Shown here: positions 33,823-42,841 of the stretch, in pieces
Layout: each line of letters starts with the position of its first letter
Position numbering within the stretch: position 1 is the first letter of the stretch
Source of the DNA: Xanthobacter sp. YC-JY1
GTDB lineage: Bacteria > Pseudomonadota > Alphaproteobacteria > Rhizobiales > Xanthobacteraceae
Assembly (NCBI RefSeq): GCF_021730305.1
Contig: NZ_CP032674.1
Span: 531,001-595,000 of the forward strand
Direction: 5' to 3'
DNA: 64,000 nucleotides
Position numbers and translations under genes: made by a program
Notes under the pieces: generated by a model
The model's database searches: none
The model's input: only the letters and a program-made list of their open reading frames with translations
Told to the model about the DNA's origin: nothing

Positions 33823-34425
33823 TCAGAGCACCACGACCTCGGCGCCCACCGGAACGCGGCTGTAGAGGTCGATGACGTCCTCGTTGAGCATGCGGATGCA
33901 GCCCGAGGAGATCGCCTGGCCGATATATTCCGGCTGGTTGGTGCCGTGGATGCGGAACAGGGTGTCCTGATTGCCCTGGTAGAGGTACAGGGCGCGGGCG
34001 CCCATGGGATTGTGCGGGCCGGGCGCCACGTAGGACGGCAGGCCAGCAATGCGCTGGTGGATTTCCGGAGTGGGAGTCCAGCTCGGCCACTCGGTCTTGC
34101 GACCGACCTTGGCCTGGCCGCGGAAGGCGAGGCTTTCCTCGCCGACGGTCACGCCGTAGCGGATCGCCTTACCGTTGCCTTCCACATAGTAAAGAAACTT
34201 GTTCGGAGTATCGACGACCACCGTGCCCGGCTTCTTATTGGTCGGATACTCAACGATATGCCGCGCAAAATCGCCCGAAGGCTTCACATTCGGATACGGC
34301 TTGTTGGCAAGAAGCTGCTTGTCCCGCGCCGTCATTGCCGTGTCCGGCGCCGGCGCCACCGTTCCGGAGATGCAGCCGCTGAGCATCAAACCTGTCAGCA
34401 GTGCCCCGACCGCTCGCCACATCAT
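33823..34425 (-). CDS. L,D-transpeptidase lipoprotein (YkuD domain)
   Basis: 200 residues. The N-terminus is a lipoprotein signal with lipobox LSGC (Cys18). The YkuD domain spans about 65-200, with the catalytic signature HGTNQPEYIG and SSGCIRM (His160 and nucleophile Cys176), and KFLYYVEGNG plus RYGVTVG at its beginning. It would form 3-3 peptidoglycan cross-links or attach proteins to peptidoglycan in the periplasm. Start at 34425 (ATGATG) is chosen from AGAGG seven bases upstream; an in-frame ATG at 34458 would prepend a basic stretch. All active-site residues are intact. Confidence 0.93.
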   Translation of the reverse strand: MMWRAVGALLTGLMLSGCISGTVAPAPDTAMTARDKQLLANKPYPNVKPSGDFARHIVEYPTNKKPGTVVVDTPNKFLYYVEGNGKAIRYGVTVGEESLAFRGQAKVGRKTEWPSWTPTPEIHQRIAGLPSYVAPGPHNPMGARALYLYQGNQDTLFRIHGTNQPEYIGQAISSGCIRMLNEDVIDLYSRVPVGAEVVVL

Positions 34426-34738
34426 GTCTCGCCTCTTAACTCTGCCCTTGACGCACAAGGAGGATTCGACCCGCGAGAATGAATTAACCCAATGTCCGCT
34501 TCGCTAGAAGGGTGTTCGGATGGGGCGGTGTTGCTTGTGCGAAGGCGTTGCAGAAATGCCTCACAGATTGACCTTTCGGCACCCTATTTGGAGTTTCGCA
34601 AGCTTTGGGGCGCCTACTCTTCGTATGACCGCGGAGAAGACGCATCGGCTGCACAGTTTTGACGCAGTTGATCGCCATCTCTGAAGGGGTCACGCGAAGG
34701 TGCCGCTGCGTAACGGCGCACCACACAGGAGTTGGGAC
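34426..34738. other. Intergenic region without supported gene
   Basis: 313 bp between the divergent L,D-transpeptidase and a small orphan gene, lower in GC than the flanks (around 34470-34660). A TTGACC at about 34567 is a possible -35 element but no convincing -10 follows. No large dyad or RNA structure was recognised. Confidence 0.4.
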
Positions 34739-34942
34739 ATGTCTACCGGACACCAAGGGCTCAGCCCCCGGGAGGAATCGGATCTGAAGCGTACGGCGCA
34801 GAGCCAGCAGTGGCGCGACATCGGCATCTCCGCCGTCGCCGCGGCTGCGCAGCAGGCGAGCGACAAGAAGGCGGTCGAGGCCAAGGCGGCCCAGGCCAAC
34901 AAGGTCGTCACCCTCAAGGACATCGACTTCCTCGCCGCCTGA
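34739..34942 (+). CDS. Small orphan protein of 67 residues
   Basis: Start ATG with AGGAG nine bases upstream. The sequence is hydrophilic and helix-prone (SPREESDLKRTAQSQQWRDI, VAAAAQQASDKKAVEAKAAQ) and ends in VVTLKDIDFLAA. No signal peptide, membrane segment or cysteine. I recognise no family. The coding look (ribosome-binding site, Ala/Lys/Gln codons in frame, stop right after a structured end) supports a real gene. It stands alone, followed by a GC-rich hairpin. Confidence 0.55.
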   Translation: MSTGHQGLSPREESDLKRTAQSQQWRDIGISAVAAAAQQASDKKAVEAKAAQANKVVTLKDIDFLAA

Positions 34943-34957
34943 GGCAGGAACGATGGT

Positions 34958-34993
34958 CCACCCGGAACCGGCGCGGGGGCCGGACCGGGGTGG
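34958..34993 (+). terminator. GC-rich hairpin behind the 67-residue orphan gene
   Basis: CCACCCGG pairs with CCGGGGTGG (one bulge) and the inside CCGGC with GCCGG, forming a long hairpin 15 bp after the stop. No T-run follows, so a terminator role is only possible. The rest of 34994-35196 shows nothing recognisable. Confidence 0.35.
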
Positions 34994-35196
34994 TGAAGGC
35001 GGTGCGCTGGCCGCAAGGTGTCACGCATCGACAACCCCACGTCCCGATCGGCGGCGACACTGTTTTGCCGCCGGACGTCCGGGTGGGTGGTATCCGCAGC
35101 GGGGAGTGGACGCGACGGCGGTCGCACCTCCCGATCGGCTCGGTTCCCACGCGACCCGCGGCGGGCTAGAAGGGCGGGCCGATCAAGGACCGCCGC

Positions 35197-36171
35197 ATGA
35201 TCTTCGCCTACATCTCCAGACAAGGAAGCCTCGAGGCCGTTCCGATCACGGACGGACCCATCCCCGAGGCTGCGGTCTGGGTCGACCTGATCTCCCCCAC
35301 CGAGGCCGATGACACCCGGGCGGAAGCGTTCGCCGGCATCTCCGTGCCCACGCGGGAGGAGATGGGCGAGATCGAGCAGTCGAGCCGCCTCTATATGGAG
35401 GGCGGCGCGCGCTACATGACCGCCACCATCCTCTGCGGGGCCGATACCGAGACGCCGGTGATGCTGGCCGTCACCTTCATCCTCACCCGCGGCCGCCTCA
35501 TCACCGTGCGCTACGGCGAGCCCCGTGCATTTCCCTCGGTCTCCAACCGGCTGGGCAAGTCATGCCCCACAACGGTGAAAGGCGAGGATATCCTCATCGA
35601 GCTTCTGGAAGCCGTGGTGGATCGCTCCGCCGACGTGCTGGAGCAGATCGGCGCGGATGTGGAGCGCATCTCCCGGCGCATCTTCGAGCGTTCCGACGGA
35701 CGGGAGAATGCCAATCAGCGCTACCGCGCCATCCTCTCCCATATCGGCCGCAAGGAAGGGCTCGTCTCCTACGCCCGGGAGAGCCTCGCCTCGCTGCAGC
35801 GGCTCATTTCCTTCCTGGGGGCGGATTCTGACGGCTCGACCATCGCCAAAGACGGCAAGGCCAATATCAAGTCCATGAGCCGGGATGTGGCCGGCCTTTC
35901 GGACTATGCCGCCTTCATCGGCGACAAACTGCAGTTCCTGCTGGATGCTACCATCGGCATGGTGGGGCTCGAACAGAACAACATCATCAAGATCTTCGCC
36001 GTGCTCTCCGTGGTGCTGATGCCGCCGACGCTCATCGCCTCGATCTACGGCATGAACTTCCAGCACATGCCGGAACTGGCGGAGACCTATGGCTACCCGC
36101 TCGCACTGTGCGCCATGGTGGTGTCGGGCATCCTGCCCTACGTCTTCTTCAAGTGGCGCCGCTGGCTCTAG
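35197..36171 (+). CDS. corA: CorA-family magnesium/divalent cation channel
   Basis: 324 residues. A large soluble N-terminal domain (about 1-265, with VWVDLISPTEAD at its start) and long helices lead into two C-terminal membrane helices. The first ends in the invariant pore motif YGMNF, and the terminus FFKWRRWL is basic as expected. CorA forms a pentameric Mg2+ (Co2+, Ni2+) channel in the inner membrane. It ends nine bases before the stop of the convergent SDR gene. No Mg2+-sensing leader was recognised upstream. Confidence 0.93.
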   Translation: MIFAYISRQGSLEAVPITDGPIPEAAVWVDLISPTEADDTRAEAFAGISVPTREEMGEIEQSSRLYMEGGARYMTATILCGADTETPVMLAVTFILTRGRLITVRYGEPRAFPSVSNRLGKSCPTTVKGEDILIELLEAVVDRSADVLEQIGADVERISRRIFERSDGRENANQRYRAILSHIGRKEGLVSYARESLASLQRLISFLGADSDGSTIAKDGKANIKSMSRDVAGLSDYAAFIGDKLQFLLDATIGMVGLEQNNIIKIFAVLSVVLMPPTLIASIYGMNFQHMPELAETYGYPLALCAMVVSGILPYVFFKWRRWL

Positions 36172-36180
36172 ACCGCAGCG

Positions 36181-36930
36181 TCAGACGTGCTGGCCGCCAT
36201 TGATGTGGATCTCGGCGCCATTGAGGTAGGAGGAGGTCTCCGTGCACAGCACGTAGATGATCTTCGCCACCTCATCCGGCGTGCCGAGGCGCTGCATGGG
36301 GATCTGCGCCACGATCTTGTCCGTGCCCGGCGAGAGGATGGCGGTGTCGATCTCCCCCGGCGCGATGGCGTTCACCCTTATGCCACGGCGGCCGAAGTCG
36401 GAGGCCATCTCCCGGGTCAGGGAGGCGAGGGCCGCCTTGGAGGTGGCATAGGCCGCCCCTGCGAAGGGATGCACCCGCGAGCCGGCGATGGAGGTGACGT
36501 TCACCACCGAGCCTTGCGCCTTCTCCAGCTCGGCTGAAAGCCCCCGCGCGAGGATGATGGGGGCGAAGAAATTCACCTGGAACACGTCCACCCAGGTTTC
36601 GAGATCGGTATCCAGCGTGCCGAGGCGGGCGCCGCCCTCGCCCTTGGGCGAGATGGCGGCGTTGTTGACGAGGGCGTCGAGCTTGCCCTCGGGCAGTCGG
36701 CTCTTTACTTCGGCGATGGCCGCCTTGGTGCTGGCTGGGCTCGAAAGGTCCACCTGAAGATGGTCCTCGGGGCCGGCACCCCACGGGCATTGCTCGGGGA
36801 AGGGATGGCGCGAGCAGGAGATGACGCGCCAGCCGGCCGCGGAGAAGCGCTTCACCGTGGCGTGGCCGATGCCGCGCGAGGCTCCGGTGAGGAGCATGAT
36901 GCGCGGCCGGTCTTCGGTTTCCGATGTCAT
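36181..36930 (-). CDS. Short-chain dehydrogenase/reductase
   Basis: 249 residues with the classical SDR pattern: NAD(P)-binding TGASRGIG (15-22), NNAA (89-92), catalytic Ser147, Tyr161 and Lys165 in YATSK, and the C-terminal SYLNGAEIHINGG typical of FabG-like enzymes. Arg19 and the Arg/His after the second strand (SCSRHPFP) suggest NADP(H). Substrate not predictable. It is a stand-alone gene convergent with corA; pdxH is 75 bp upstream on the same strand. Confidence 0.9.
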   Translation of the reverse strand: MTSETEDRPRIMLLTGASRGIGHATVKRFSAAGWRVISCSRHPFPEQCPWGAGPEDHLQVDLSSPASTKAAIAEVKSRLPEGKLDALVNNAAISPKGEGGARLGTLDTDLETWVDVFQVNFFAPIILARGLSAELEKAQGSVVNVTSIAGSRVHPFAGAAYATSKAALASLTREMASDFGRRGIRVNAIAPGEIDTAILSPGTDKIVAQIPMQRLGTPDEVAKIIYVLCTETSSYLNGAEIHINGGQHV

Positions 36931-37005
36931 GTGTGAGCCTCGGCCGCAGCCGGTAAGGTGATGTAGTGTCAGCCCGAGTCCGGGTCCAGTCCGGCCGGTC
37001 CGGGA

Positions 37006-37647
37006 TCAGGGATAAAGCCGGGTCTTCGTCCAGGCCTCGCCTTCACCCGCGCGGCGAAACACCACGCGATCGTGCAGGCGGAACGGCCGATCGTGCCAGA
37101 ACTCGATGGCCACGGGCAGGATGCGGAAGCCGGTCCAGTGGGGCGGGCGCGGCACGCTGCCGAGGGCATATTTCGCGGTGGTCGTCGCTACGGCGGCCTC
37201 AAGCGCAAAGCGTCCTTCCAGCGGGTGCGACTGCTTCGAGGCCCAGGCGCCGATCTGCGAGAGGCGGGGCCGGGTAGCGAAATAAGCATCCGCTTCCGCG
37301 TCGCTCACCAACTCCACAGGCCCACGCACCCGCACCTGACGGCGCAGCGATTTCCAGTGGAACACCAGAGCCGCCTTCGGGTGGGCGGTGAGTTCGCGGC
37401 CCTTGGCGCTGCCGGTATTGGTGAAGAAGACGAATCCGCGCTCGTCCAGCCCCTTGAGCAGCACCATGCGCGCGTCCGGCAGCCCGTCCTCGTCCACGGT
37501 GGCGAGGGTCATGGCGTTCGGATCGTTCGGCTCGGACTTGCCGGCTTCCTCCAGCCACTCGGAGAAAAGACGGAAAGGCTCGGAAGATTCGGTGAAATCA
37601 CCGGATGTTAAGGGATCACGGGGTTCCATGGTGTCGCTCGCCGTCAT
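37006..37647 (-). CDS. pdxH: Pyridoxamine 5'-phosphate oxidase
   Basis: 213 residues of the FMN-dependent PNPOx family: [23 protein letters not shown] near the start, [31 protein letters not shown], and the C-terminal FW-type substrate motif [14 protein letters not shown]. It oxidises pyridoxamine/pyridoxine phosphate to pyridoxal 5'-phosphate. The ATG at 37647 (GAGGGGC upstream) is preferred over an in-frame start at 37677. The gene starts back to back with the divergent lipoprotein gene region, so they share a promoter zone of about 100 bp. Confidence 0.93.
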   Translation of the reverse strand: MTASDTMEPRDPLTSGDFTESSEPFRLFSEWLEEAGKSEPNDPNAMTLATVDEDGLPDARMVLLKGLDERGFVFFTNTGSAKGRELTAHPKAALVFHWKSLRRQVRVRGPVELVSDAEADAYFATRPRLSQIGAWASKQSHPLEGRFALEAAVATTTAKYALGSVPRPPHWTGFRILPVAIEFWHDRPFRLHDRVVFRRAGEGEAWTKTRLYP

Positions 37648-37743
37648 GTGGAGCCCCTCGTGTCTGACCGTTCGCACGCCTCTCGGGGCGGCTTCATCGT
37701 TCTATATAGAAGTGTCGGGCGCCCGCGCGAAGGGCTCGCCGCC

Positions 37744-38151
37744 ATGGCAGGCGCGTGTCTTCTAGCCGCGCTCCTGTCCGGCTGCGCCAGCGCGCCGTTC
37801 CACGACGACGATTCGCTCGTCACCGGCTCCATCAAGGCGACGCCGGCCTCCCTGCCGGTGCCGGAAGGGCCGGCCCCCAAGGGCATCACCGCCGGCGACT
37901 GGACGCAGGCCAAGCTCGCCCTCGATCAGGCGCTCGCCGCCCGCGATGGCGATGTCTCGGTCCCGTGGGACAATCCGGAGACTGGCACCCGCGGAACGGC
38001 GACACCGGTCGGCCCGACCCAGGCCGGCTGCCGCGGCTTCATGATCTCGCTGGTGGACGGCAAGTCCGCCGATCGCTGGGTGCAGGGCGAGGCGTGCAAG
38101 GGCCGCACCGGCACGGTGCTCAATCAGGTCCGCCTGCTCGGGCGCGCCTGA
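37744..38151 (+). CDS. Small lipoprotein resembling RT0821/Lpp0805 family surface proteins
   Basis: 135 residues. The lipobox LLSGC (Cys14) follows a hydrophobic core (ACLLAALL). The mature part has ITAGDWTQAKLALDQAL and the C-terminal block WDNPETGTRGTATPVG, CRGFMISLVDG and WVQGEACKG, which resembles the surface-antigen family named after RT0821/Lpp0805. The start is uncertain: with ATG 37744 the signal lacks basic residues, while GTG 37648 or 37660 would add a basic segment (RPREG). A TATATAGA at about 37703 may be a -10 element and favours 37744. Outer-membrane lipoprotein likely; role unknown. Confidence 0.7.
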   Translation: MAGACLLAALLSGCASAPFHDDDSLVTGSIKATPASLPVPEGPAPKGITAGDWTQAKLALDQALAARDGDVSVPWDNPETGTRGTATPVGPTQAGCRGFMISLVDGKSADRWVQGEACKGRTGTVLNQVRLLGRA

Positions 38152-38278
38152 GCCTCATCGAAAGGCATGGCGCGAAAAAGCGCAGGCCGTTTGAGCGGTG
38201 CCGTTGCATTTTTTGCGCCGCGAACCACATGTTCCGTGCGGCTGGCCGCCTGAGTGCCGGCCGGCGAGGTGACAATTC

Positions 38279-39229
38279 ATGCGTGATCCCTACGACGTCC
38301 TCGGTATTTCCAAGACCGCCGACGAGGCAGAGATCAAGCGCGCCTATCGCAAGCTCGCGAAGAAGCTCCACCCGGACGCCAATGCGTCCGATCCCAAGGC
38401 CCAGGACCGCTTCGCCGAGCTGAACACGGCGCACGAGATTCTCTCCGACAAGGAGAAACGGGGCCAGTACGACCGCGGCGAGATCGACGCGGAGGGCAAG
38501 CCGCGCGCGCCGGAATTCACCGGCTTCGGCGGTGGCGGCCCCCGGCGCGGCCCCGGTGGCTTTTCCGGCTTCGACGGCGACACGATTTTCGAGAGCTTCT
38601 CCTTCGGTCCCGAGGGGGCCCGGCGCACGTCCCGTGGTGGTGGTGGCGGGTTCGAGGATATCGGCGACATCTTCGGCTTCGGCCGGCAGCGCCGGTCCGC
38701 CGGTGGCGGCTTTGCGCCCCAGCCGGGCGCCGACATGGAAATCACGCTTCCCGTCTCCTTCGAGGAGGCGACGCAAGGAGCGTCGAAGCGTGTCGGCCTG
38801 CCCAACGGCAAGCAGATCGACATCAAGATCGCCCCCGGCACCCGCGAGGGGCACCGGATGCGCCTGAAGGGGCAGGGCGAGCCGAGCCCCATGGGCGGCC
38901 CGGCCGGCGATGCCTACGTAACCATCTCCTATGCCACGCATCCGCTGTTCGAGCGTGATGGCGACGATCTCAGGCAGTCTCTGGACGTGCCGCTCGCCGA
39001 TGCGGTGCTTGGGGCCAAGGTGCGGGTGCCGACGCTCACCGGCGCCGTGGAACTCGCCATCCCGGCCTGGACCTCCGGCGGGCGCACTTTCCGCCTGCGC
39101 GGCAAGGGCCTGCCCAATGCGACAGGCGGCCACGGCGACCTGCTGGCGCGGGTGAACGTGGTGTTGCCGGCGGAGAAGAGCGCGGAGCTGGAAGAGCTGA
39201 TGCGCAAGCTCAAGGGGGAGGCGGCCTGA
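38279..39229 (+). CDS. DnaJ/CbpA-type co-chaperone
   Basis: 316 residues: J-domain at 1-70 with the HPD motif at 31-33 that stimulates DnaK ATPase, a Gly/Phe/Arg-rich linker (about 80-155), and the two beta-barrel DnaJ C-terminal domains from about 158 to the end (ADMEITLPVSFEEATQGA, KIAPGTREGHRMRLKGQG, FRLRGKGLPN). The CxxCxGxG zinc modules of DnaJ are absent, so it is CbpA-like. ATG at 38279 has GAGGTGA upstream. Cytoplasmic substrate-binding partner of DnaK. Monocistronic-looking; MaoC gene follows after 121 bp. Confidence 0.92.
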   Translation: MRDPYDVLGISKTADEAEIKRAYRKLAKKLHPDANASDPKAQDRFAELNTAHEILSDKEKRGQYDRGEIDAEGKPRAPEFTGFGGGGPRRGPGGFSGFDGDTIFESFSFGPEGARRTSRGGGGGFEDIGDIFGFGRQRRSAGGGFAPQPGADMEITLPVSFEEATQGASKRVGLPNGKQIDIKIAPGTREGHRMRLKGQGEPSPMGGPAGDAYVTISYATHPLFERDGDDLRQSLDVPLADAVLGAKVRVPTLTGAVELAIPAWTSGGRTFRLRGKGLPNATGGHGDLLARVNVVLPAEKSAELEELMRKLKGEAA

Positions 39230-39350
39230 CGCCGCCTCTGCTCTGGTCCGCCGCCCCTGCGACGTTCCAGCTTACCATTTCGGCCGACTTTCCACCCGTG
39301 CGGCTGGCTTCTAGAGTGCGCGCCCCGACAAGCATAACGGAAGCGCGCCC

Positions 39351-39803
39351 ATGTTCCTCGAATTGCAGAACCTCTTTTTTGAAGACCTGACGGTTGGGCG
39401 CATCGAGCGCATGTCGAAGACGGTGTCTTCCTCCGACATCGTTGGCTTCGCCGAACTCACCGGCGACCGCAATCCCATCCATCTGTCCCAGCATTTCGCC
39501 GCGCGCACGCCCTTCGGCGGCCGGATCGCACACGGTCTTTATACGGCGAGCCTGATCTCCGCCGTACTTGGTACCCGTCTTCCGGGTCCGGGCGCGGTCT
39601 ACATCTCCCAGACGCTGAACTTCCGTGCCCCCGTGCGCATCGACGACACGGTGGAGGTGGAAGTGCGCGTGGTGGAGCTGATCCCCGAGCGCTTCCGCGC
39701 GCGGCTCTCCTGCATCTGCACCGTGAAGGGCGAGGTGGTGCTGGATGGCGAGGCGTGGGTGAAGGTGCCGTCCGCCGCCACCCAGAAGGTTGCATCGGCC
39801 TGA
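39351..39803 (+). CDS. MaoC-like (R)-enoyl-CoA hydratase
   Basis: 150 residues with the hydratase-2 hot-dog fold. The catalytic pair is Asp39 and His44 in TGDRNPIHLS, followed by GGRIAHGLYTASLISAVLG and YISQTLNFRAPVRIDDTV. These match PhaJ-like R-specific enoyl-CoA hydratases, which give (R)-3-hydroxyacyl-CoA for PHA synthesis or act in acyl-CoA turnover. Start ATG 39351 with GGAAG upstream. The PPK2-type gene follows after 42 bp and may be cotranscribed, though no metabolic link is obvious. Confidence 0.88.
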   Translation: MFLELQNLFFEDLTVGRIERMSKTVSSSDIVGFAELTGDRNPIHLSQHFAARTPFGGRIAHGLYTASLISAVLGTRLPGPGAVYISQTLNFRAPVRIDDTVEVEVRVVELIPERFRARLSCICTVKGEVVLDGEAWVKVPSAATQKVASA

Positions 39804-39845
39804 GCGGTCGTACACGCTGCCTCTCCCGGCACGAGGAGAGGCGGC

Positions 39846-41333
39846 ATGTTCGAATCCGCGACGTTCGCGCATCATCTCGACAAGGCCGCCTTCAAGGCCA
39901 TGGAACCCAGCCTGCGCGAGGATCTGCTCACCGCGCAGTTCCAGCTCATCGAGCAGAAGCGGCGCAGCCTCATCGTCCTCATCCACGGCCCCGACGGCGC
40001 CGGCAAGGGCGCGGTGCTGAACCGCCTCTACGGCTGGCTGGACGTGCGCAAGCTCCAGACGCTGACCTTCGACATGCCCTGCGCGCGGGAAGACCGCCCG
40101 GCCATGTGGAAATACTGGCGCGAGCTGCCGCCCTTCGGCCAGATCGGCATCATGCTCGGCTCCTGGTACCACGCGCCCCTCTGCAAGCGGGCGCTGGACG
40201 AGATGAAGCGCGGTGACTTCATGGCGGCGCTGGAGGATATCCAGCGCTTCGAGGCCATGCTCCACGCCGAAGGCGTGAGCCTGCTCAAGATCTGGCTCTA
40301 TCTCGACCCGGAGGAGGCGCGCACCCGCCTCAAGGGTGTCACCAAGGGCGAATGGCAGCGCCCGGTCGTGCGGGAGTGGGAGGAGCTGAAGGGCTCCGGC
40401 CCGCGCAAGCGGCTGCTCGCCATCTCCGAGGACGCCGCCCGGGCCACCTCCACCGAAACGTCGCCCTGGCATGTGGTGCCGGCTGCCGACGAGGAGTATC
40501 GCGACGCCATGGCCGGCAGCCTGCTGCTGGAGAAGCTGCGGTCCATGGCCGCCGAGCCGGAGCCGGCGCCTCAGCCCCTCGCGCCCAACCCGACGCAGCT
40601 GCCCTCGACGCTGCCGACCTTCTCCATCCTCTCGACCCTCGACCTCTCCAAGTCCCTCGACGAGGACGATTACGATCGCCAGCTGGCGCAGGAGCAGAGC
40701 CGCATCACCCGCCTCACCAATTCCCCGCGCTTCGCCGATGCGGGACTGGTGGTGGCCTTCGAAGGTTCGGATGCGGCCGGCAAGAGCTCCACCATCATGC
40801 GGCTGCGGCGAGCGCTCGATCCCCGGCACTTCCGCGTCCACCCCATCGCCGCCCCCACCGACGAGGAACGCGCGCGGCCCTATCTCTGGCGCTTCTGGCG
40901 GCACATCCCGACCCATGGGCGCACCGCCATCTTCGACCGATCCTGGTATGGCCGCGTGCTGGTCGAGCGGGTGGAGCGCCTGTGCGGACCGGACGACTGG
41001 GGCCGCGCCTATGGCGAGATCAACGATTTCGAGGCCCAGCTCTCGGCGGCGAACTATGTGGTGGTGAAGTTCTGGCTGGCCATCAGCCAGCAGGAGCAGG
41101 CGCGTCGCTTCGAGGAGCGCGAGACCGTCGCCTACAAGCGCTTCAAGCTGACCCCCGAGGACTGGCGTAACCGGGAGAAATGGCCGCTCTACGAGGCGGC
41201 CGTGACCGAGATGGTGGATCGCACTTCCACCCGCATCGCCCCGTGGACGCTGGTGGAATCCGAAGACAAGCGCTACGGCCGGGTCAAGGTGCTGAAGACC
41301 ATCGCCGACCGGCTGGAACAGGCGCTCGGCTAG
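39846..41333 (+). CDS. pap: Polyphosphate:AMP phosphotransferase (two-domain PPK2)
   Basis: 495 residues consisting of two fused PPK2 domains. The C-terminal copy (about 285-495) is complete: Walker A GSDAAGKSS (from residue 307), the lid/acid motif FDRSWYGRVLVERV and WLAISQQEQARRFEER. The N-terminal copy (about 25-265) has Walker A GPDGAGKGA (from residue 48), but the DRSWY motif reads LGSWYH, so it is probably non-catalytic, as described for class II PPK2 (PAP). It makes ADP from AMP with polyphosphate. The stop codon shares bases with the stop of the convergent gene (CTAG). Confidence 0.9.
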   Translation: MFESATFAHHLDKAAFKAMEPSLREDLLTAQFQLIEQKRRSLIVLIHGPDGAGKGAVLNRLYGWLDVRKLQTLTFDMPCAREDRPAMWKYWRELPPFGQIGIMLGSWYHAPLCKRALDEMKRGDFMAALEDIQRFEAMLHAEGVSLLKIWLYLDPEEARTRLKGVTKGEWQRPVVREWEELKGSGPRKRLLAISEDAARATSTETSPWHVVPAADEEYRDAMAGSLLLEKLRSMAAEPEPAPQPLAPNPTQLPSTLPTFSILSTLDLSKSLDEDDYDRQLAQEQSRITRLTNSPRFADAGLVVAFEGSDAAGKSSTIMRLRRALDPRHFRVHPIAAPTDEERARPYLWRFWRHIPTHGRTAIFDRSWYGRVLVERVERLCGPDDWGRAYGEINDFEAQLSAANYVVVKFWLAISQQEQARRFEERETVAYKRFKLTPEDWRNREKWPLYEAAVTEMVDRTSTRIAPWTLVESEDKRYGRVKVLKTIADRLEQALG

Positions 41334-42337
41334 ACGCCGGGCGCGTCCCACACCTGTCCGGGGTGCAGCGGCAGAAAGCGGTGCCGCGCGATCCCGGCGG
41401 CGTCGAGCGCCTCGCCGAGTGCCCGCTTCGGCGCATCCTGCCCCTCGTCCGTGAGGCGGAACGTGCCCCAGTGGATGCCGAGGCCCTGGGTGGCGCCGGT
41501 ATCCTCCAGGATGCGCACGGCCTCCTCGGGATTTGTGTGCTGGGGCGCCATGAACCAGCGCGGCTCATAGGCGCCGATGGGGATCAGCGCCACGCGCGGC
41601 GCGCCGAACGCGCTTTTGACCGACCGGAAGATGGCGCCGGTGCCGTAGCCCGTATCGCCGGCGAAATAGATCAGCCCCTCCGGCGTCGCCAGCACGAAGC
41701 CGGCCCACAGGGCGAACCGTCGGTCCCTTATGCCCCGCGCGGACCAGTGGTTGGCGGGATGGAGGATCGCCTCCACGCCCGCGCCGAGATCAAAGCGTGC
41801 GCCCCAGTCGCCGGTGGTGATATCGAGGGCCTTGAGCCGTGGGCGCAGGATCTTGTCGTTGCCGAGCGGCGTCAGCACGCGCGGGCGGTGGGTGCGCTGG
41901 AGGCGACGCAGCGTCGCAAGATCCATGTGGTCGTAGTGGTTGTGGCTGAGCAGCACCCAGTCAATCGGCGGCAGGGCCGTGAAGGCGATGCCGGGAGGAT
42001 TGTGCCGCTTCGGCCCCAGAAAGCGGAGCGGGCCTGCGCGCTCCGACCAGACCGGATCGGTGAGGATGTTCAGGCCCGCCACCTGAATGAGCACGCTGGC
42101 GTGCCCGACCATGGTGACGCGGATGCCGGACCAGACGCGCGGAGGCGGCGTCTCCTGCCGCATCGGGATTGGCCGCTCGGCTGGCCAGCCCACGGGCGCG
42201 GGCTCTTCCTCCCGCTTGGCGCGGCGCCAGGCGAGAAGATCCTTCAGGCTCTTGTCGGTGGAGGGGTGGTCGGGATTGAAGAAGCGCGTGCCGTCGAAAT
42301 GATCCGAGGGCGGGCCATGATGGTACGGACGGGGCAT
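41330..42337 (-). CDS. MBL-fold hydrolase, UlaG/NAPE-PLD-like
   Basis: 335 residues. The zinc motif LLSHNHYDHMD, preceded by VTMVGHASVLIQ and ILTDPVWSERAGP and followed by FAGDTGYG and IPIGAYEPRWFM-type segments, matches the UlaG / NAPE-PLD-like branch with its long N-terminal extension (about 75 residues with FDGTRFFNPDH). Members act on lactones or phosphodiesters; substrate unknown. It ends inside the palindromic CTAG that also ends the convergent pap gene (4-bp overlap). No signal peptide. Confidence 0.87.
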   Translation of the reverse strand: MPRPYHHGPPSDHFDGTRFFNPDHPSTDKSLKDLLAWRRAKREEEPAPVGWPAERPIPMRQETPPPRVWSGIRVTMVGHASVLIQVAGLNILTDPVWSERAGPLRFLGPKRHNPPGIAFTALPPIDWVLLSHNHYDHMDLATLRRLQRTHRPRVLTPLGNDKILRPRLKALDITTGDWGARFDLGAGVEAILHPANHWSARGIRDRRFALWAGFVLATPEGLIYFAGDTGYGTGAIFRSVKSAFGAPRVALIPIGAYEPRWFMAPQHTNPEEAVRILEDTGATQGLGIHWGTFRLTDEGQDAPKRALGEALDAAGIARHRFLPLHPGQVWDAPGV

Positions 42338-42398
42338 GGCCCGACACTAGCCGAATTTCCCGGAACCGGCGCGCGCGGCGAAGCGGCGCGCCTTGGCG

Positions 42399-42758
42399 CT
42401 ATTCGGCCGCCATCACATGCCCGGCGTCGGGAAACGGGCAGGCCGCGCCCTGCAGATGGCCGCGCCCGAAATCGGCCAGCGCCTCGACGACGTCGCGCAG
42501 GGCCTCGCCCTTCTGCGTGAGCCGGTAGCCGACTTGCGGCGGCACGGTGGGATAGACCCGGCGCAGCACCAGCCCGTCCGCCTCCAGTTCCCGCAGCGCC
42601 TTGGAGAGGATGCGTTGGGTCACGTTCGGCATCCTCCGGCGCAGCTCGGAGAAACGCAGCTCGCCGCCCATGAGGTGATGGAGGGTCGCGCCCTTCCATT
42701 TGGCGCCGATCAGCGCCAGCGCCGCCTCGACGGGACATCCCGTTCCCGGATAGGTCAC
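42399..42758 (-). CDS. HxlR-family redox/electrophile-responsive repressor
   Basis: 119 residues of winged-helix HxlR type: GCPVEAALALIGAKWKGATL, LRFSELRRRMPNVTQRILSKALRELEADGLV and VGYRLTQKGEAL. The single Cys before PVE (Cys8 with this start) is the position of the sensing cysteine of YodB/CatR/HypR. The GTG start at 42758 gives the usual HxlR length; the longer frame to 42848 would absorb a palindromic operator candidate at 42842-42857. Divergent from a quinone-oxidoreductase-like gene, the classical HxlR arrangement. Confidence 0.87.
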   Translation of the reverse strand: MTYPGTGCPVEAALALIGAKWKGATLHHLMGGELRFSELRRRMPNVTQRILSKALRELEADGLVLRRVYPTVPPQVGYRLTQKGEALRDVVEALADFGRGHLQGAACPFPDAGHVMAAE

Positions 42759-42841
42759 GTGGCGCCTTGCCAATGCTCGTCCCTCCAACCGCCATTGTGG
42801 CGGCGAAGTATGGCGGAGGGCGATCGCCCACGCCACACGGC

